Shown here: one piece after another, positions 19,597-28,258 of the stretch
Layout: every line of letters begins with the position of its first letter
Numbering within the stretch: the stretch's first letter is position 1
Notes under the pieces: generated by a model
Databases searched by the model: none
What the model was told of the DNA's origin: nothing
Seen by the model: only the letters and a program-made list of their open reading frames with translations
Position numbers and translations under genes: made by a program
Assembly: GCF_009759665.1 (NCBI RefSeq)
Contig: NZ_WQNE01000003.1
Coordinates: 62,001-126,000, forward strand
Length of the DNA stretch: 64,000 nucleotides
Direction of reading: 5' to 3'
From: Bradyrhizobium cajani
Lineage (GTDB): Bacteria > Pseudomonadota > Alphaproteobacteria > Rhizobiales > Xanthobacteraceae

Positions 19597-20049
19597 ATGA
19601 CGGTCGAGAAGCTCAATCGCCAGCGCGTGCTGCATCTGCACGACGCCTTCGCCCGCGGCGACATCGAGGCCGCGCTGGCGTGCTGCACCGAGGACGTCGA
19701 CTTCCTCACCCACGCCCCGATCGACGTGCTGCCGCACATGGGCCCGCGCCACGGCAAGGCCGAGCTTCGCGATCTCTGGCAGACCGTCTGGTCGCGCTAT
19801 TCGGAAGTCCGCTACAAGGCGGCACACATCGTCGCCGAGGGGGACGAGGTTGCGACCTATTTGCAGGCCTATTTCAGGAAGCGCAGCAACGCGCGCGTCG
19901 TGCAGTTCGACATGGCCGTGTTCTACACCTTCCGCGACGGGCTGATCTCGGAGATCCGCGAGATCATCGATTCCTACGACCTGGTGCAGCAGGTGCTGGA
20001 GCGCGAGATCGGCCCGCTGATCGTGGGTGAGCGGGTGGACCGGGTGTAG
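19597..20049 (+). CDS. NTF2-like/SnoaL-like protein (first of two paralogs)
   Basis: A 150-residue NTF2-fold protein: an N-terminal helix (LNRQRVLHLHDAFARGDIEA), the acidic segment LACCTEDVDFLTHAPIDVLP, then strands ending in FYTFRDGLISEIREIIDSYD, the usual SnoaL-like C-terminus. Such proteins bind or isomerise small hydrophobic ligands. The ribosome site GAGGA is about 9 bases before ATG 19597. A second protein with the same plan (the DxxxPxxG-like loop, RDGLI versus RAGKLVSMR) is at 20455-20895, so the two look like an old duplication. Confidence 0.82.
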   Translation: MTVEKLNRQRVLHLHDAFARGDIEAALACCTEDVDFLTHAPIDVLPHMGPRHGKAELRDLWQTVWSRYSEVRYKAAHIVAEGDEVATYLQAYFRKRSNARVVQFDMAVFYTFRDGLISEIREIIDSYDLVQQVLEREIGPLIVGERVDRV

Positions 20050-20059
20050 CCCTCGCTGC

Positions 20060-20184
20060 CGTCCTGGCGAACGCCAGGACCCATACCGCGGAATCTCTCG
20101 ATTGCGGGTGGTCGGAATACCCAACTGCTGGTCTTCGCCAAACTCTTCCCTGGGGTTATGGGTCCTAGCGTTCGCCAGGACGAC
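20060..20184. repeat. Dispersed repeat, family B (126-bp element)
   Basis: Flanked by CGTCCTGGCGAACGCCAGGA and its inverse; interior shares GCGGGTGGTCGGAATACCC, TCTTCGCCAAACTCTTCCC and GGTTATGGGTCC with 12418-12543. Part of a 405-base gap that also carries the promoter candidate at 20331. Confidence 0.82.
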
Positions 20185-20330
20185 ACCGAAATTGGGGCGC
20201 CTCGTCCGCGCCAAACTGGGAGGCTCCGTTGAACCTCCCTCTCCCGCGCCACGGCAGAGAACCAGGAAAATACGGGGTTCTATTGTAAATCTCACAAAGC
20301 GCGTTCAATTGTGCATTGCGAAAACGTGAA

Positions 20331-20358
20331 TTGCGTTTTGGCCGAAATCCTGTATTTT
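20331..20358 (+). promoter_or_regulatory. Candidate sigma-70 promoter for the second NTF2-like gene
   Basis: TTGCGT at 20331-20336, a 16-base spacer and TATTTT at 20353-20358, in an unusually AT-rich stretch, about 97 bases before the start codon of the next gene. Prediction by motif only. Confidence 0.38.
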
Positions 20359-20454
20359 ATTCGCATACAAATGAGTTGAGCAGCCCGGGGGCACATTGCC
20401 GTGCCTGGGGTTGTTTTCCGTTTTCTCCGCAAGCCAGCTTCAGGACTGCCCAGA

Positions 20455-20895
20455 ATGACAGAGCACAGCCTCTGGCGTTTCTCGCGCGCGTTGCACCGTG
20501 CGATCAACGACCGGCATTTCGAGGACATCGAGGCCCTGATCGACGAGGACGTCGAGTGGGCGCTGTACGGCCCGATCGACATGTTTCCCTTCCTCGGCGC
20601 GCGCCAGGGCAAGGATGCCGTGCTCGACGTCATCCGCCAGCTCGCCGACAATTTCCAGGTCCGCCGTTTCGACCGCGAGAGCATCATGCTGGGCGTCGAT
20701 TCCGCCGCCTCGATGCTGCGTTATTCGCTGACGGCGCTGGATTCCAACAAGCCGATCAGCTTGCGGGTGGCGCAGTTCGCCCAGTTCAGGGCGGGCAAGC
20801 TCGTCAGCATGCGCGTGCTGATCGACACTTTCGATCTGGTCGAGCAGGCACTCGGCCGCGCCATTCACCTGCCGAAGATGACCAGCGTCGGCTGA
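20455..20895 (+). CDS. NTF2-like/SnoaL-like protein (second paralog)
   Basis: A 146-residue NTF2-fold protein with the same architecture as the gene at 19597: helix LWRFSRALHRAINDRHFEDI, EALIDEDVEWALYGPIDMFP, ARQGKDAVLDVIRQL and the closing strand/helix LVSMRVLIDTFDLVEQAL. AGGAC lies 8 bases before ATG 20455; a longer frame from 20401 has no ribosome site. An AT-rich promoter-like region precedes it. The function is not known; ligand binding or a ketosteroid isomerase-like activity is possible. Confidence 0.82.
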   Translation: MTEHSLWRFSRALHRAINDRHFEDIEALIDEDVEWALYGPIDMFPFLGARQGKDAVLDVIRQLADNFQVRRFDRESIMLGVDSAASMLRYSLTALDSNKPISLRVAQFAQFRAGKLVSMRVLIDTFDLVEQALGRAIHLPKMTSVG

Positions 20896-21178
20896 GGGGG
20901 ACGCCAACGGGTCCCGCTGTGCGGGACCGATGACGACACTCACATGACGCCCTGGCCTCCAGCCCCGCCGGATGCGGTCGTGTCAGAAACGCGTCGTCGG
21001 GCGCGCGCTTTCGCGCGGCCCGTTGGTTCGCGGCCTCAAGGCGAGCCGCCACAATTTCGCAACGATAGATCAGCATGCTTGGCACGGAATGGCGCATGGC
21101 CTTTGCGGAAGGCCGCTCTATATATTGCCGGAAGGCGAGATTGCCGGAGGGCATGCGCCGGGGTTTGCGGGCAGGACG

Positions 21179-22084
21179 ATGGAATTCTCGACAGGTTTTG
21201 GCTGGACCAGGCTGCCGGTGCTGGCGGCTGCATTCATTCTCGGCTCGGTGCTGACGGTCTCGGCACAGATCATTCCGCCGACCGCGGCCGCGCCCGACGA
21301 TGAGGCCGAGGCGACGGAGGCCCCCGACGTCAACGACCCCGACGTGCTCAAGGGCATCGACGTCGACAAGCTCGACTGGAGCCAGCTCGCGATCGACGCC
21401 GGCACCCTCAACGACATCATCGCCGCCAAGAAGCGGGCGCAGGCCGCCGCCAATGACGGGCTGAGCTGGTCGTCGAACGCCAACGCGAACGGCTCCTCGG
21501 CGGTGGCGGTCAAGCAATCCGTGTTCACCTTCTGGGACACGCGGATCGGCGCCGACATGACGGTGACGAGCGAGCCCAGGACGATGTCAGAGCTGCTGGC
21601 GCAGAAAGCCGTCAATGGCGGCAGCCTGCCGCAATCCTCCGGCAGCGCCTGGGCGGCCGCGACCGCGCCGGGCGCGGGCTCGATCTGGGACAAGACCGCG
21701 GTGGAAGCCCGCGTCGATCCCGGCGCCGAGCAGAGCAAGATCGGGGCCTCGCTGACCAAGTCGGTGCCGCTGTCGGGCGACACGTCGCTGACGCTCCAGA
21801 ACGGCTACAGCGTCAACCAGCAGGGCACGACGGCGCTGCCCGGCGTCGGCGGTCACATCAGCCGCAATTACGAGACCGACCAGACCGCGAAGGTCACCCT
21901 GACCGACACCGGCACCAGCATCACCGCCGGCCAGACGCTGTCGACCACCGACGACAAATGGCTGCGCAAGCTCGGCGCCGAGCAGAAGCTGTTCGACAAC
22001 GTCACCGTCTCCGGCTCCGTCGGCGAGACCTCGCAGGGCGCAATCAACAAGAGCCTGACCGCCGGCTTCAAGAAGAGCTGGTGA
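21179..22084 (+). CDS. Exported protein with possible beta-strand C-terminus, unknown
   Basis: A 301-residue protein starting MEFSTGFGWTRLPVLAAAFI with a signal peptide cut near VSAQ-IIPPTAA. An acidic Asp/Glu/Ala-rich segment follows, then a C-terminal 150 residues of alternating Thr/Ser-rich strands (SGDTSLTLQNGYSVNQQG, TAKVTLTDTGTSITAGQT) ending in FKKSW, an aromatic final residue as is usual for outer membrane proteins. GCAGGACG precedes the start. I do not recognise a family; outer membrane or surface location is an inference. Confidence 0.66.
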   Translation: MEFSTGFGWTRLPVLAAAFILGSVLTVSAQIIPPTAAAPDDEAEATEAPDVNDPDVLKGIDVDKLDWSQLAIDAGTLNDIIAAKKRAQAAANDGLSWSSNANANGSSAVAVKQSVFTFWDTRIGADMTVTSEPRTMSELLAQKAVNGGSLPQSSGSAWAAATAPGAGSIWDKTAVEARVDPGAEQSKIGASLTKSVPLSGDTSLTLQNGYSVNQQGTTALPGVGGHISRNYETDQTAKVTLTDTGTSITAGQTLSTTDDKWLRKLGAEQKLFDNVTVSGSVGETSQGAINKSLTAGFKKSW

Positions 22085-22089
22085 GTGTC

Positions 22090-22160
22090 TTCGCCTCTCC
22101 CCGCGTGCGGGGCGAGGGAGTCGACCACCGCTCGAGCCGCATATTCACCTCGCCCCGCCC
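22090..22160. repeat. Palindromic repeat, family E fragment
   Basis: CCTCTCCCCGCGTGCGGGGC and GAGGG after the exported protein; the same kind of hairpin as in 6750-6931. Confidence 0.5.
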
Positions 22161-22327
22161 GCATTCACACTCTCCTAACCATACGCCATGGCAAAACCCC
22201 CGAATGGTCCGCCCTTGCCGCATCTCGGCCGCGTTGTTGTCAAAATCCGAAGCCCTGATGCGGGTTGCCTTACAGACGTCGTCGTGCGGGGGACACTCGC
22301 GCTGCGCTCAACGCGAACAAGGGAACA

Positions 22328-22753
22328 ATGATGAACGCCACTCGTCCGGAGAAGGTCGAAGCCGCCGAGGCCGAGACCGTCGACAACAACCTCGCCGCCG
22401 TCACCGAGGTCGAGGCCGGCATCCGCGATTTCGTCCGCAACGACATCGCCTATCTGCGCCGTCCGGCGTCGGCGACCACCGACACGCCGCCGCTCGATCC
22501 GAGCGCCGAGGCCACCGTCAACAACGTCAACTCGCTGATCCAGCGCGTCGCCGGCACCTCGCTCGCCGAGATCGAGAACCTGATCTCCGAGCTCGAGAGC
22601 CTGCGCGACCTGCTCCATGCCGAAGGCCAGCGCGTCCAGCGCGAGATCTCCGGCTACGCCCAGCTCAGCCAGGCCGCGATGAAGTCGACCCGCATGATCG
22701 CCGACAACGTCGCCCAGTGGAAGCGCGCCGCCGACGGCCTGCGCAACAGCTGA
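22328..22753 (+). CDS. Coiled-coil protein, unknown (phasin-like size and composition)
   Basis: A 141-residue protein, Ala/Glu/Arg-rich and almost wholly helical: IRDFVRNDIAYLRRP, then a long coiled-coil run (LIQRVAGTSLAEIENLISEL, then ESLRDLLHAEGQRVQREISG). It ends with AMKSTRMIADNVAQWKRAAD. AAGGGAAC precedes ATG 22328 (a second ATG at 22331). A strong terminator follows. Size and composition resemble phasins or other small coiled-coil coat proteins, but no family motif is clear. Confidence 0.7.
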   Translation: MMNATRPEKVEAAEAETVDNNLAAVTEVEAGIRDFVRNDIAYLRRPASATTDTPPLDPSAEATVNNVNSLIQRVAGTSLAEIENLISELESLRDLLHAEGQRVQREISGYAQLSQAAMKSTRMIADNVAQWKRAADGLRNS

Positions 22754-22775
22754 TCCGTTAGCATCAGGCATAACA

Positions 22776-22808
22776 GCCGCCGCGTTCCGCAAGGAGCGCG
22801 GCGGTTTT
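22776..22808 (+). terminator. Rho-independent terminator after the coiled-coil gene
   Basis: A 12-bp stem CCGCCGCGTTCC / GGAGCGCGGCGG closed by a GCAA tetraloop and followed by TTTT, 23 bases after the stop codon. Confidence 0.92.
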
Positions 22809-22959
22809 GATTCATGGGGGTGTGAAGTGGCACTCCCGTCTCTCCGGTGCAGGTGTCATCACCCGCGAAGGCAAAGGCGGGGCTTTGAACCCACCGCTCT
22901 TCCCCGGCGACCAATGCCAAGCGCCCGTGGCTGCTGACGGGCCGGCTCAGGGGACATTC

Positions 22960-23097
22960 ATGGAAAGCATTCGGCCCGACAATACGGACCCCATATCGCT
23001 ACGGCCCGCGCCGAATCAGCTCGGCACGATCATCCTGCGCTTTGTCGGATTGCTGGCGGTTGCGATCGCGGTGCTGGCGTTCGTCTATAGCCGCTGA
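22960..23097 (+). CDS. Small single-pass membrane protein (45 aa), unknown
   Basis: ATG 22960 is preceded by AGGGGA. The 45-residue product has a polar N-terminus (MESIRPDNTDPISLRPAPNQ) and one C-terminal membrane helix (TIILRFVGLLAVAIAVLAFV) ending in YSR, the look of a tail-anchored protein. It is too short for standard ORF cut-offs but has normal codon use. It converges on another tiny membrane ORF at 23135-23281. Confidence 0.55.
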   Translation: MESIRPDNTDPISLRPAPNQLGTIILRFVGLLAVAIAVLAFVYSR

Positions 23098-23134
23098 GAC
23101 CCAGCCGCTCGCGGCCGGAGGTGTTAACGAACCC

Positions 23135-23281
23135 TTACCGGGCGGCTTCGACGGTCGAGGCTTCCAGGGTGTAGGCGCCATCGGCATAGCCCTTCACCAC
23201 CATGCCGGCGACCAGCATCACGGCCAGCGTCGCGGTCGCAAAGATAAATCCGACAAACTTGAGCGCGCCGCGATCAGCCAT
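23135..23281 (-). CDS. Small membrane protein (48 aa), unknown
   Basis: On the minus strand from ATG 23281, with GAGGACC directly upstream: MADRGALKFVGFIFATATLA and a continuing hydrophobic run (VMLVAGMVVKGYADG), one membrane segment or uncleaved signal, then a short Ala/Glu tail. A longer frame reaching 23701 is a shadow of the MaoC gene. The convergent arrangement with the 45-residue gene is noted under findings. Confidence 0.55.
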   Translation of the reverse strand: MADRGALKFVGFIFATATLAVMLVAGMVVKGYADGAYTLEASTVEAAR

Positions 23282-23478
23282 GGTCCTCGTCCCCTGTCCT
23301 CTGCCAATTCGTTTCAAATAGACAGCGACAGGTTCATAATTGGTTAGCAACTCGATGGTTCCGGCAATTGCTTCTCGGGTAACCATGTTGCGCAGGCTTA
23401 TGGCAGCCGCCCCGAAACGCGTCCATAGCGCGCGGGCAACACTCGCGCACTCATTTGGCCATTCATCTTGGAACAGGT

Positions 23479-23961
23479 CTAACCGCCCTTCGTCCGCATC
23501 GGCACGAACGCGCTGGCGGTGATGGAATAGACTTCCTCGCCACGCTGATTGGTGCCGGTGGTGCGGGCCGCCAGAATGCCCCAGCCGGGGCGCGAACCGG
23601 AGACGCGCTTGTCGACGACGACATTGACATAAGAGACGGTGTCGCCGGCGAGCACCGGCCTGATCCAGCGCAGGTCGCGAAAGCCCGGCGACGGGCCCCA
23701 TACTGCAACCTCCTCGCCGCGCGACGTGGCCTCATGCGCCAGGCGCCGGCCGTCGGCGACGAGCAGGCTCATGCAGGCGGAGCCGACATGCCAGCCCGAG
23801 GCCGCCAGGCCGCCGAACAACGAGTTCTTGCCCTCCTCCTCGTCGAGGTGAAAGCGTTGCGGATCGAACTTGGCGGCGAAATTCTTGATGGCTTCCGCTG
23901 TGAACGTATAGCTGCCGATCTCGCGGCGCTGGCCGATCTCGATGTCGTCGAAGAATTTCAT
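23479..23961 (-). CDS. MaoC family dehydratase (second of a pair)
   Basis: A 160-residue hot-dog-fold protein. The hydratase-2 motif is visible as FAAKFDPQRFHLDEE (Asp and His about residues 33 and 38), then GLAASGWHVGSACMSLL and a C-terminal strand block ending VYSITASAFVPMRTKGG. The start at ATG 23961 overlaps the upstream stop by one base (TGATG), with GAGGGGGCGGCC ahead. The upstream gene is a shorter paralog; such pairs often form (R)-specific enoyl-CoA hydratase or mesaconyl-CoA hydratase-like dimers. Substrate unknown. Confidence 0.87.
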   Translation of the reverse strand: MKFFDDIEIGQRREIGSYTFTAEAIKNFAAKFDPQRFHLDEEEGKNSLFGGLAASGWHVGSACMSLLVADGRRLAHEATSRGEEVAVWGPSPGFRDLRWIRPVLAGDTVSYVNVVVDKRVSGSRPGWGILAARTTGTNQRGEEVYSITASAFVPMRTKGG

Positions 23962-24413
23962 CAGGCCGCCCCCTCGCGCCGCTTGATCAGGATCGGCGAG
24001 GTCATCTCGCACAGCGCCTGCCCCGCCGCGTTGCGCGCGGTGCATCTGAACTTGACGATGCCGAGCTCGGGTCGGCTCTTCGAGGTGCGCGCCTCCAGCA
24101 CATCGACGTCGAGCGTGAGATCGTCGCCGGGCCGCAAGGGAGACAGCCAGCGCACCTCATCGACGCCGGGCGAGCCGAGCGAAGCGGCGCGCGTGATGAA
24201 GCCGTCGGCCATCATCCGCATCATCAGCGAACAGAGATGCCAGCCCGAGCCGGACAGGCCGCGCAGCATACTTCCAGCCGCGGCCTCCTCGTCGAGGTGC
24301 ATGGGCTGCGGATCGAACTCGGCGGCAAAGGCCAAGATCTCGTCGCGGGTGACATGGCGCGGGCCGAACGTTCCGAACCGGCCGGGCGGGAAATCTTCGA
24401 AGGTCAGGGTCAT
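23961..24413 (-). CDS. MaoC family dehydratase (first of a pair)
   Basis: A 150-residue hot-dog-fold protein with FAAEFDPQPMHLDEE (catalytic Asp/His pair near 34/39), GLSGSGWHLCSLMMRMM and a Ser/Arg-containing C-terminal strand. Its stop overlaps the start of the second MaoC gene (TGATG), so the two are translationally coupled and probably make a heteromeric enoyl-CoA hydratase-type enzyme. No CoA-ligase or beta-oxidation genes are adjacent. Confidence 0.87.
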   Translation of the reverse strand: MTLTFEDFPPGRFGTFGPRHVTRDEILAFAAEFDPQPMHLDEEAAAGSMLRGLSGSGWHLCSLMMRMMADGFITRAASLGSPGVDEVRWLSPLRPGDDLTLDVDVLEARTSKSRPELGIVKFRCTARNAAGQALCEMTSPILIKRREGAA

Positions 24414-24580
24414 CTTGGGATGGGTTGGCGGAAGTGACAGATTGTGGCCGCACTTTGCGGCAATCTCAACCCGCCGGCCCGCATGGCTCGTGCTACATTC
24501 AACGCGGCGGCTTTGGTTTGAGTCGGATCAACCGGAGGCCAAGATCCTACGATAAGGCCCGATATGCCCTGGGGAGAGCA

Positions 24581-24877
24581 ATGTTTTCATTCAGCGACCT
24601 GTTTCAGTGGGACCGCTTTATCACGCCGACGATCATCAAGACCTTCTACTGGCTGGTGATCGCGCTGATCTGCCTGTTCGGCCTCTCCGGCGTCTTCTCG
24701 GGCCTGGCGGCAATGGCGATCAGTCCGTTCGGCGGCTTCCTGGTGCTGCTGTCGTCGATCGCGAGCGTCGTCGTCGGCATCGTGTTCTCGCGCATCGCCG
24801 CGGAACTGATCCTGATCGTCTTCCGTATCAACGAGCATCTCGGCGCGATCAGGGACCAGGGCGGCGGGATGCGGTAG
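24581..24877 (+). CDS. DUF4282 domain membrane protein
   Basis: A 98-residue inner membrane protein. The DUF4282 pattern is FSDLFQWDRFITPTIIKTFY then two membrane helices (WLVIALICLFGLSGVFSGL and GFLVLLSSIASVVVGIVF), ending with IAAELILIVFRINEHL. GGGGAGAG lies just upstream of ATG 24581. Function unknown. Confidence 0.87.
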   Translation: MFSFSDLFQWDRFITPTIIKTFYWLVIALICLFGLSGVFSGLAAMAISPFGGFLVLLSSIASVVVGIVFSRIAAELILIVFRINEHLGAIRDQGGGMR

Positions 24878-24880
24878 CCC

Positions 24881-24985
24881 CGTCATTCCGGGGCGCCTCG
24901 AAGAGGCGAGCCCGGAATCCATTCATCCATTCGTTCTGACGCCCGATGGATTCCGGGCTCGCGCTTCGCGCGCCCCGGAATGACG
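24881..24985. repeat. Dispersed palindromic repeat, family A
   Basis: CGTCATTCCGGGGCGCCTCG, GAATCCATTC, GGATTCCGGGCTCGCGC and CGCCCCGGAATGACG. It sits between the DUF4282 and ychF genes (convergent). Confidence 0.8.
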
Positions 24986-24993
24986 ATCTCAGC

Positions 24994-26091
24994 TTACGTA
25001 TTAAACCTGAAATGCATCACGTCGCCGTCGGCGACGACGTATTCCTTGCCTTCGAGCCGCAGCTTTCCGGCATCACGCGCGCCGGCTTCGCCGCCGAGCG
25101 CGACGTAGTCGTCATAGGCGATCGTCTCGGCGCGGATGAAGCCCTTCTCGAAATCGGTGTGGATCACACCGGCCGCCCCCGGCGCCTTGGTGCCGCGATA
25201 GATGGTCCAGGCGCGCGCTTCCTTCGGGCCCACCGTGAAATAGGTGATGAGGTCGAGCAGCGTGTAGCCGGCGCGGATCAGGCGATCGAGGCCGGCTTCT
25301 TCGAGACCGAGCGTCTCCAGGAAGTCCGCGCGCTCTTCACGCGAAATGGTGGCAATCTCGGATTCGATCTTGGCGGAGATGACGACGGCGACGGCGCCTT
25401 CCTTGGCCGCCTGCTCCTGCACCGCCTGCGAGAACGAATTGCCGGTCGCCGCGGAGCCTTCCTCGACGTTGCAGACATAGAGCACGGGCTTCGACGACAA
25501 CAGGCCGAGCATCCCGAAGGCGCGCTCCTCCTCCGCCTTGCGCTCGACGAGACGCGCGGGCTTGCCCTCGCGCAGCAGCACCAGCGTGCGGTTGACGAGG
25601 TCGAGTTGCTCCTTGGCGTCCTTGTCGTTGCCCTTGGCTTTCTTGGTGAGGTTGTCGACACGCTTCTCGAGGCTGTCGAGGTCGGCCAGCATCAGCTCGG
25701 TCTCGATGGTCTCGATGTCGGCGAGCGGGGCGATCTTGCCCTCGACATGGGTGATGTCGGAGTCCTCGAAGCAGCGCACGACATGCGCGATGGCGTCGAC
25801 CTCGCGGATGTTGGCCAGGAACTGGTTGCCGAGGCCTTCACCCTTGGAGGCGCCGCGCACGAGGCCGGCGATGTCGACGAAGGTCAGCCGGGTCGGGATG
25901 ATCTGGCCCGACTTGGCGATGGCGGCGAGCTTCTCCAGCCGCGGATCGGGCACCGCAACCTCGCCGACGTTCGGCTCGATGGTGCAGAACGGATAGTTCG
26001 CGGCCTGCGCCGCCGCCGTCTCGGTCAGCGCATTGAACAAGGTCGACTTGCCGACATTGGGCAAACCGACGATCCCGCATTTGAATCCCAC
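24994..26091 (-). CDS. ychF: Redox-responsive ATPase YchF (GTP-binding-type P-loop protein)
   Basis: A 365-residue Obg-family protein (E. coli YchF is 363). The G1 motif GLPNVGKST is near residues 8-16, with switch and TGS-like C-terminal part ([20 protein letters not shown]) and [10 protein letters not shown] end. YchF binds ATP, associates with ribosomes and responds to oxidative stress. The start is GTG 26091, giving the standard opening (M)[20 protein letters not shown] is 9 bases upstream and overlaps the end of pth. It is the third gene of rplY-pth-ychF. Confidence 0.95.
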   Translation of the reverse strand: MGFKCGIVGLPNVGKSTLFNALTETAAAQAANYPFCTIEPNVGEVAVPDPRLEKLAAIAKSGQIIPTRLTFVDIAGLVRGASKGEGLGNQFLANIREVDAIAHVVRCFEDSDITHVEGKIAPLADIETIETELMLADLDSLEKRVDNLTKKAKGNDKDAKEQLDLVNRTLVLLREGKPARLVERKAEEERAFGMLGLLSSKPVLYVCNVEEGSAATGNSFSQAVQEQAAKEGAVAVVISAKIESEIATISREERADFLETLGLEEAGLDRLIRAGYTLLDLITYFTVGPKEARAWTIYRGTKAPGAAGVIHTDFEKGFIRAETIAYDDYVALGGEAGARDAGKLRLEGKEYVVADGDVMHFRFNT

Positions 26092-26096
26092 GAGCG

Positions 26097-26702
26097 TTAT
26101 TCCTTGCCGTTCTCGTCCTTGGTCAAAAATCCCTTCGCCTGCATGGCGAGATGCACCCTGTTGGCGAAGGTCGCGTCCGTGCCCTTGGCAAGCAGCGCGG
26201 CATGCTCGGCGACCGCGTCGCACAGCGTCGCCACCCATTCGTTGTCGGCCTTGGCGAAGTCCGACAGCACGTGGCCATGCACCAGCTCCTTGACGCCGGG
26301 ATGACCGATGCCGAGCCGCACCCGGCGGTAGTCGTTGCCGATATGCGCCGTGATCGAGCGCAGGCCGTTGTGGCCGGCGATGCCGCCACCGATCTTCACC
26401 CGCACCTTGCCCGGCGGCAGCTCGAGCTCGTCGTGAAACACGGTGACGTCGCCCGGGGCGATCTTGAAGAAGCCTGCCGCCTCCTGAACGCTGCGGCCGG
26501 ACTCGTTCATGTAGGTCGTGGGCTTGAGCAGGATCACGCGCTCAGTGCCGAGCGCGCCTTCCGAGGTCTCGCCCTGAAAACGGCGGCGCCATGGCGCAAA
26601 ACCATGACGCCGCGCGATCTCGTCGACGGCCATGAAGCCGATATTGTGCCGGTTGCGTGCGTATTTCGCGCCGGGATTGCCGAGCCCAACAAAGAGTCGC
26701 AT
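26097..26702 (-). CDS. pth: Peptidyl-tRNA hydrolase
   Basis: A 201-residue Pth that releases peptides from peptidyl-tRNA. Visible motifs are [11 protein letters not shown], the catalytic histidine H19 in [33 protein letters not shown] and the [13 protein letters not shown] loop. A start at 26714 would add MRRV; 26702 gives the standard N-terminus. It is 48 bases after rplY and 5 bases before ychF, an order widespread in bacteria. Confidence 0.95.
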   Translation of the reverse strand: MRLFVGLGNPGAKYARNRHNIGFMAVDEIARRHGFAPWRRRFQGETSEGALGTERVILLKPTTYMNESGRSVQEAAGFFKIAPGDVTVFHDELELPPGKVRVKIGGGIAGHNGLRSITAHIGNDYRRVRLGIGHPGVKELVHGHVLSDFAKADNEWVATLCDAVAEHAALLAKGTDATFANRVHLAMQAKGFLTKDENGKE

Positions 26703-26762
26703 GACGCGGCGCACCCCTCAGCCAGCACGCGATCAGGGACCGCGCGCCAGCTCGTTGAGAGA

Positions 26763-27482
26763 TTACTTCTTCTTGTCGCCGCCGGCCGGAGCCTTGGCAG
26801 CCGCCGCCGGAGCCGCAGCACCCGCAGCCGGAGCCGCAGCCGGAGCAGCAGCACCCGCGGCCGGAGCCGCACCACCCGCCGCAGCCGCAGCCGCAGCCTT
26901 CTGCTCTTCAGCGTAGCCGGACGGCGGCACGATGGTGACGAGGGTCGCGTCCTCGCGCGTCAGCGCGGTCACGCCGGCCGGCAACTTGATGTCCGACAGA
27001 TGCAGCGAGTAACCGATTTCGAGCGAGCCGACGTCGGCCTCGATGTATTGCGGGATGCTCTCGACACCGCATTCGAGCTCGATCGCGTGGGCGACGATGT
27101 TGACGGTGCCGCCGCGCTTCACGCCCGGGGACGCTTCCGCCTTCACGATGTGCAGGGGCACGCTGATGCGGATGGTGGCGCCTTCGCCGAGCCGCATGAA
27201 GTCGACATGGATCGGGAAGTCCTTGACCGGATCGAGGTGATAGTCGCGCGGAATCACGCGGTGCTTCTTGCCCTCGAGATCGATGTCGACCAGCGTGGTC
27301 AGGAACCGGCCGGCGAGGATGCGCTGGCGCAGTTCGCGATCTTCGATCGAGATCGTCACCGGGGGCTGGTTGTTGCCGTAGATCACTCCGGGCACTCTCC
27401 CGGCGCGACGCTCAGCCCGGGCGGCCCCCTTGCCGCTCTTCGGACGTGCGGTCGCCTTCAATTCCTTGACGGTCGTCGCCAT
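26763..27482 (-). CDS. rplY: 50S ribosomal protein L25/general stress protein Ctc
   Basis: A 239-residue L25/Ctc-type protein. The N-terminal 5S rRNA-binding L25 domain is seen in KGAARAERRAGRVPGVIYGN, and the TL5-type second domain in the middle. The C-terminus (about residues 190-239) is an Ala/Pro/Gly low-complexity tail, coded by degenerate GCN repeats at about 26775-26905, and ends in GGDKKK. It is longer than E. coli L25 (94 aa) because of the Ctc domain and tail. First gene of rplY-pth-ychF. Confidence 0.93.
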   Translation of the reverse strand: MATTVKELKATARPKSGKGAARAERRAGRVPGVIYGNNQPPVTISIEDRELRQRILAGRFLTTLVDIDLEGKKHRVIPRDYHLDPVKDFPIHVDFMRLGEGATIRISVPLHIVKAEASPGVKRGGTVNIVAHAIELECGVESIPQYIEADVGSLEIGYSLHLSDIKLPAGVTALTREDATLVTIVPPSGYAEEQKAAAAAAAGGAAPAAGAAAPAAAPAAGAAAPAAAAKAPAGGDKKK

Positions 27483-27627
27483 AGTCTAAGTCCTTGTTTT
27501 TGCAAAAGTTAATGGGCCGCAGCGCGGCCCATGGCATAGTTCGCAGCAAGCCTCCAGGGGTGCGGGGGCCGCGAACGTGGCGGGCTTTTACCCGGAAGAC
27601 GCGGAAATGACAAGGAGAATGGGCTCT

Positions 27628-27716
27628 TGTCATGCCCGGGCTTGACCCGGGCATCTATCCCTTAAAACGGCCCTTTCGAAGAGGATGGATGGCCGGGTCA
27701 GGCCCGGCCATGACGA
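27628..27716. repeat. Dispersed palindromic repeat, family D
   Basis: TGTCATGCCCGGGCTTGACC with GGGC, then the inverse GGCCGGGTCAGGCCCGGCCA and TGACG, interior CTTAAAACGGCCCTTTCG. Between rplY and ubiK. Confidence 0.78.
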
Positions 27717-27751
27717 GCGGGGGGACAACCGCGCCGATCTTCGCGCTTTCG

Positions 27752-28003
27752 TCACCCGCCGAGCTTCGCCTCCAGCGCCGCAACCCGCGCCTTCAACGCC
27801 TCGTTCTCCTCGCGGGCGAGGCGGGCCATGTCCTTGACCGCCTCGAACTCCTCGCGCTTGACCAGATCCATGTCGCGCAGGAATTTTTCCGCCTGGGTGC
27901 GCATCACCGTGTCGAACTCGCGCTTGACGCCCTGGGCGGCACCGGCAGCGTCGTTCATCAGGCGGCCGATCTCGTCGAAAAACCGGTTGTTGGTCTGGGT
28001 CAT
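27752..28003 (-). CDS. ubiK: UbiK/YqiC family accessory factor
   Basis: An 83-residue helical protein starting MTQTNNRFFDEIGRLMNDAA, with the C-terminal coiled coil DMARLAREENEALKARVAAL then EAKLGG. It matches the accessory factor UbiK family (also called membrane fusogenic activity proteins), which supports ubiquinone biosynthesis in other proteobacteria. AGGAGACCGAC precedes ATG 28003. Divergent from lgt, with a 255-base gap. Confidence 0.85.
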   Translation of the reverse strand: MTQTNNRFFDEIGRLMNDAAGAAQGVKREFDTVMRTQAEKFLRDMDLVKREEFEAVKDMARLAREENEALKARVAALEAKLGG

Positions 28004-28258
28004 GTCGGTCTCCTGGCAGCCGCCGATAAACTTTGCGCGAACGCTGGAAAGACAATGGCAATCCGGACGGGAGGGTTCAAGGCCCGAGAGGCGGTATCCT
28101 TGTCATGCCCCGGTTTCCTTGCAATCGTATTCAACGTCCCTGCATAAGAAGAATCACCAGGCGACAGGAGATGATCGGCCAGCCGATCGCGATCCCCGGA
28201 GGGGACAGCGGCTGCTGGCGTTCTATCGCCGCAATCTCGTCCAGACATAGCAGGCGCG

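Noticed and set aside
26151-27512. 453-codon plus-strand frame
   Set aside because: Antisense to pth and rplY; includes the mirror of the Ala/Pro repeat, giving runs of Arg/Ser.
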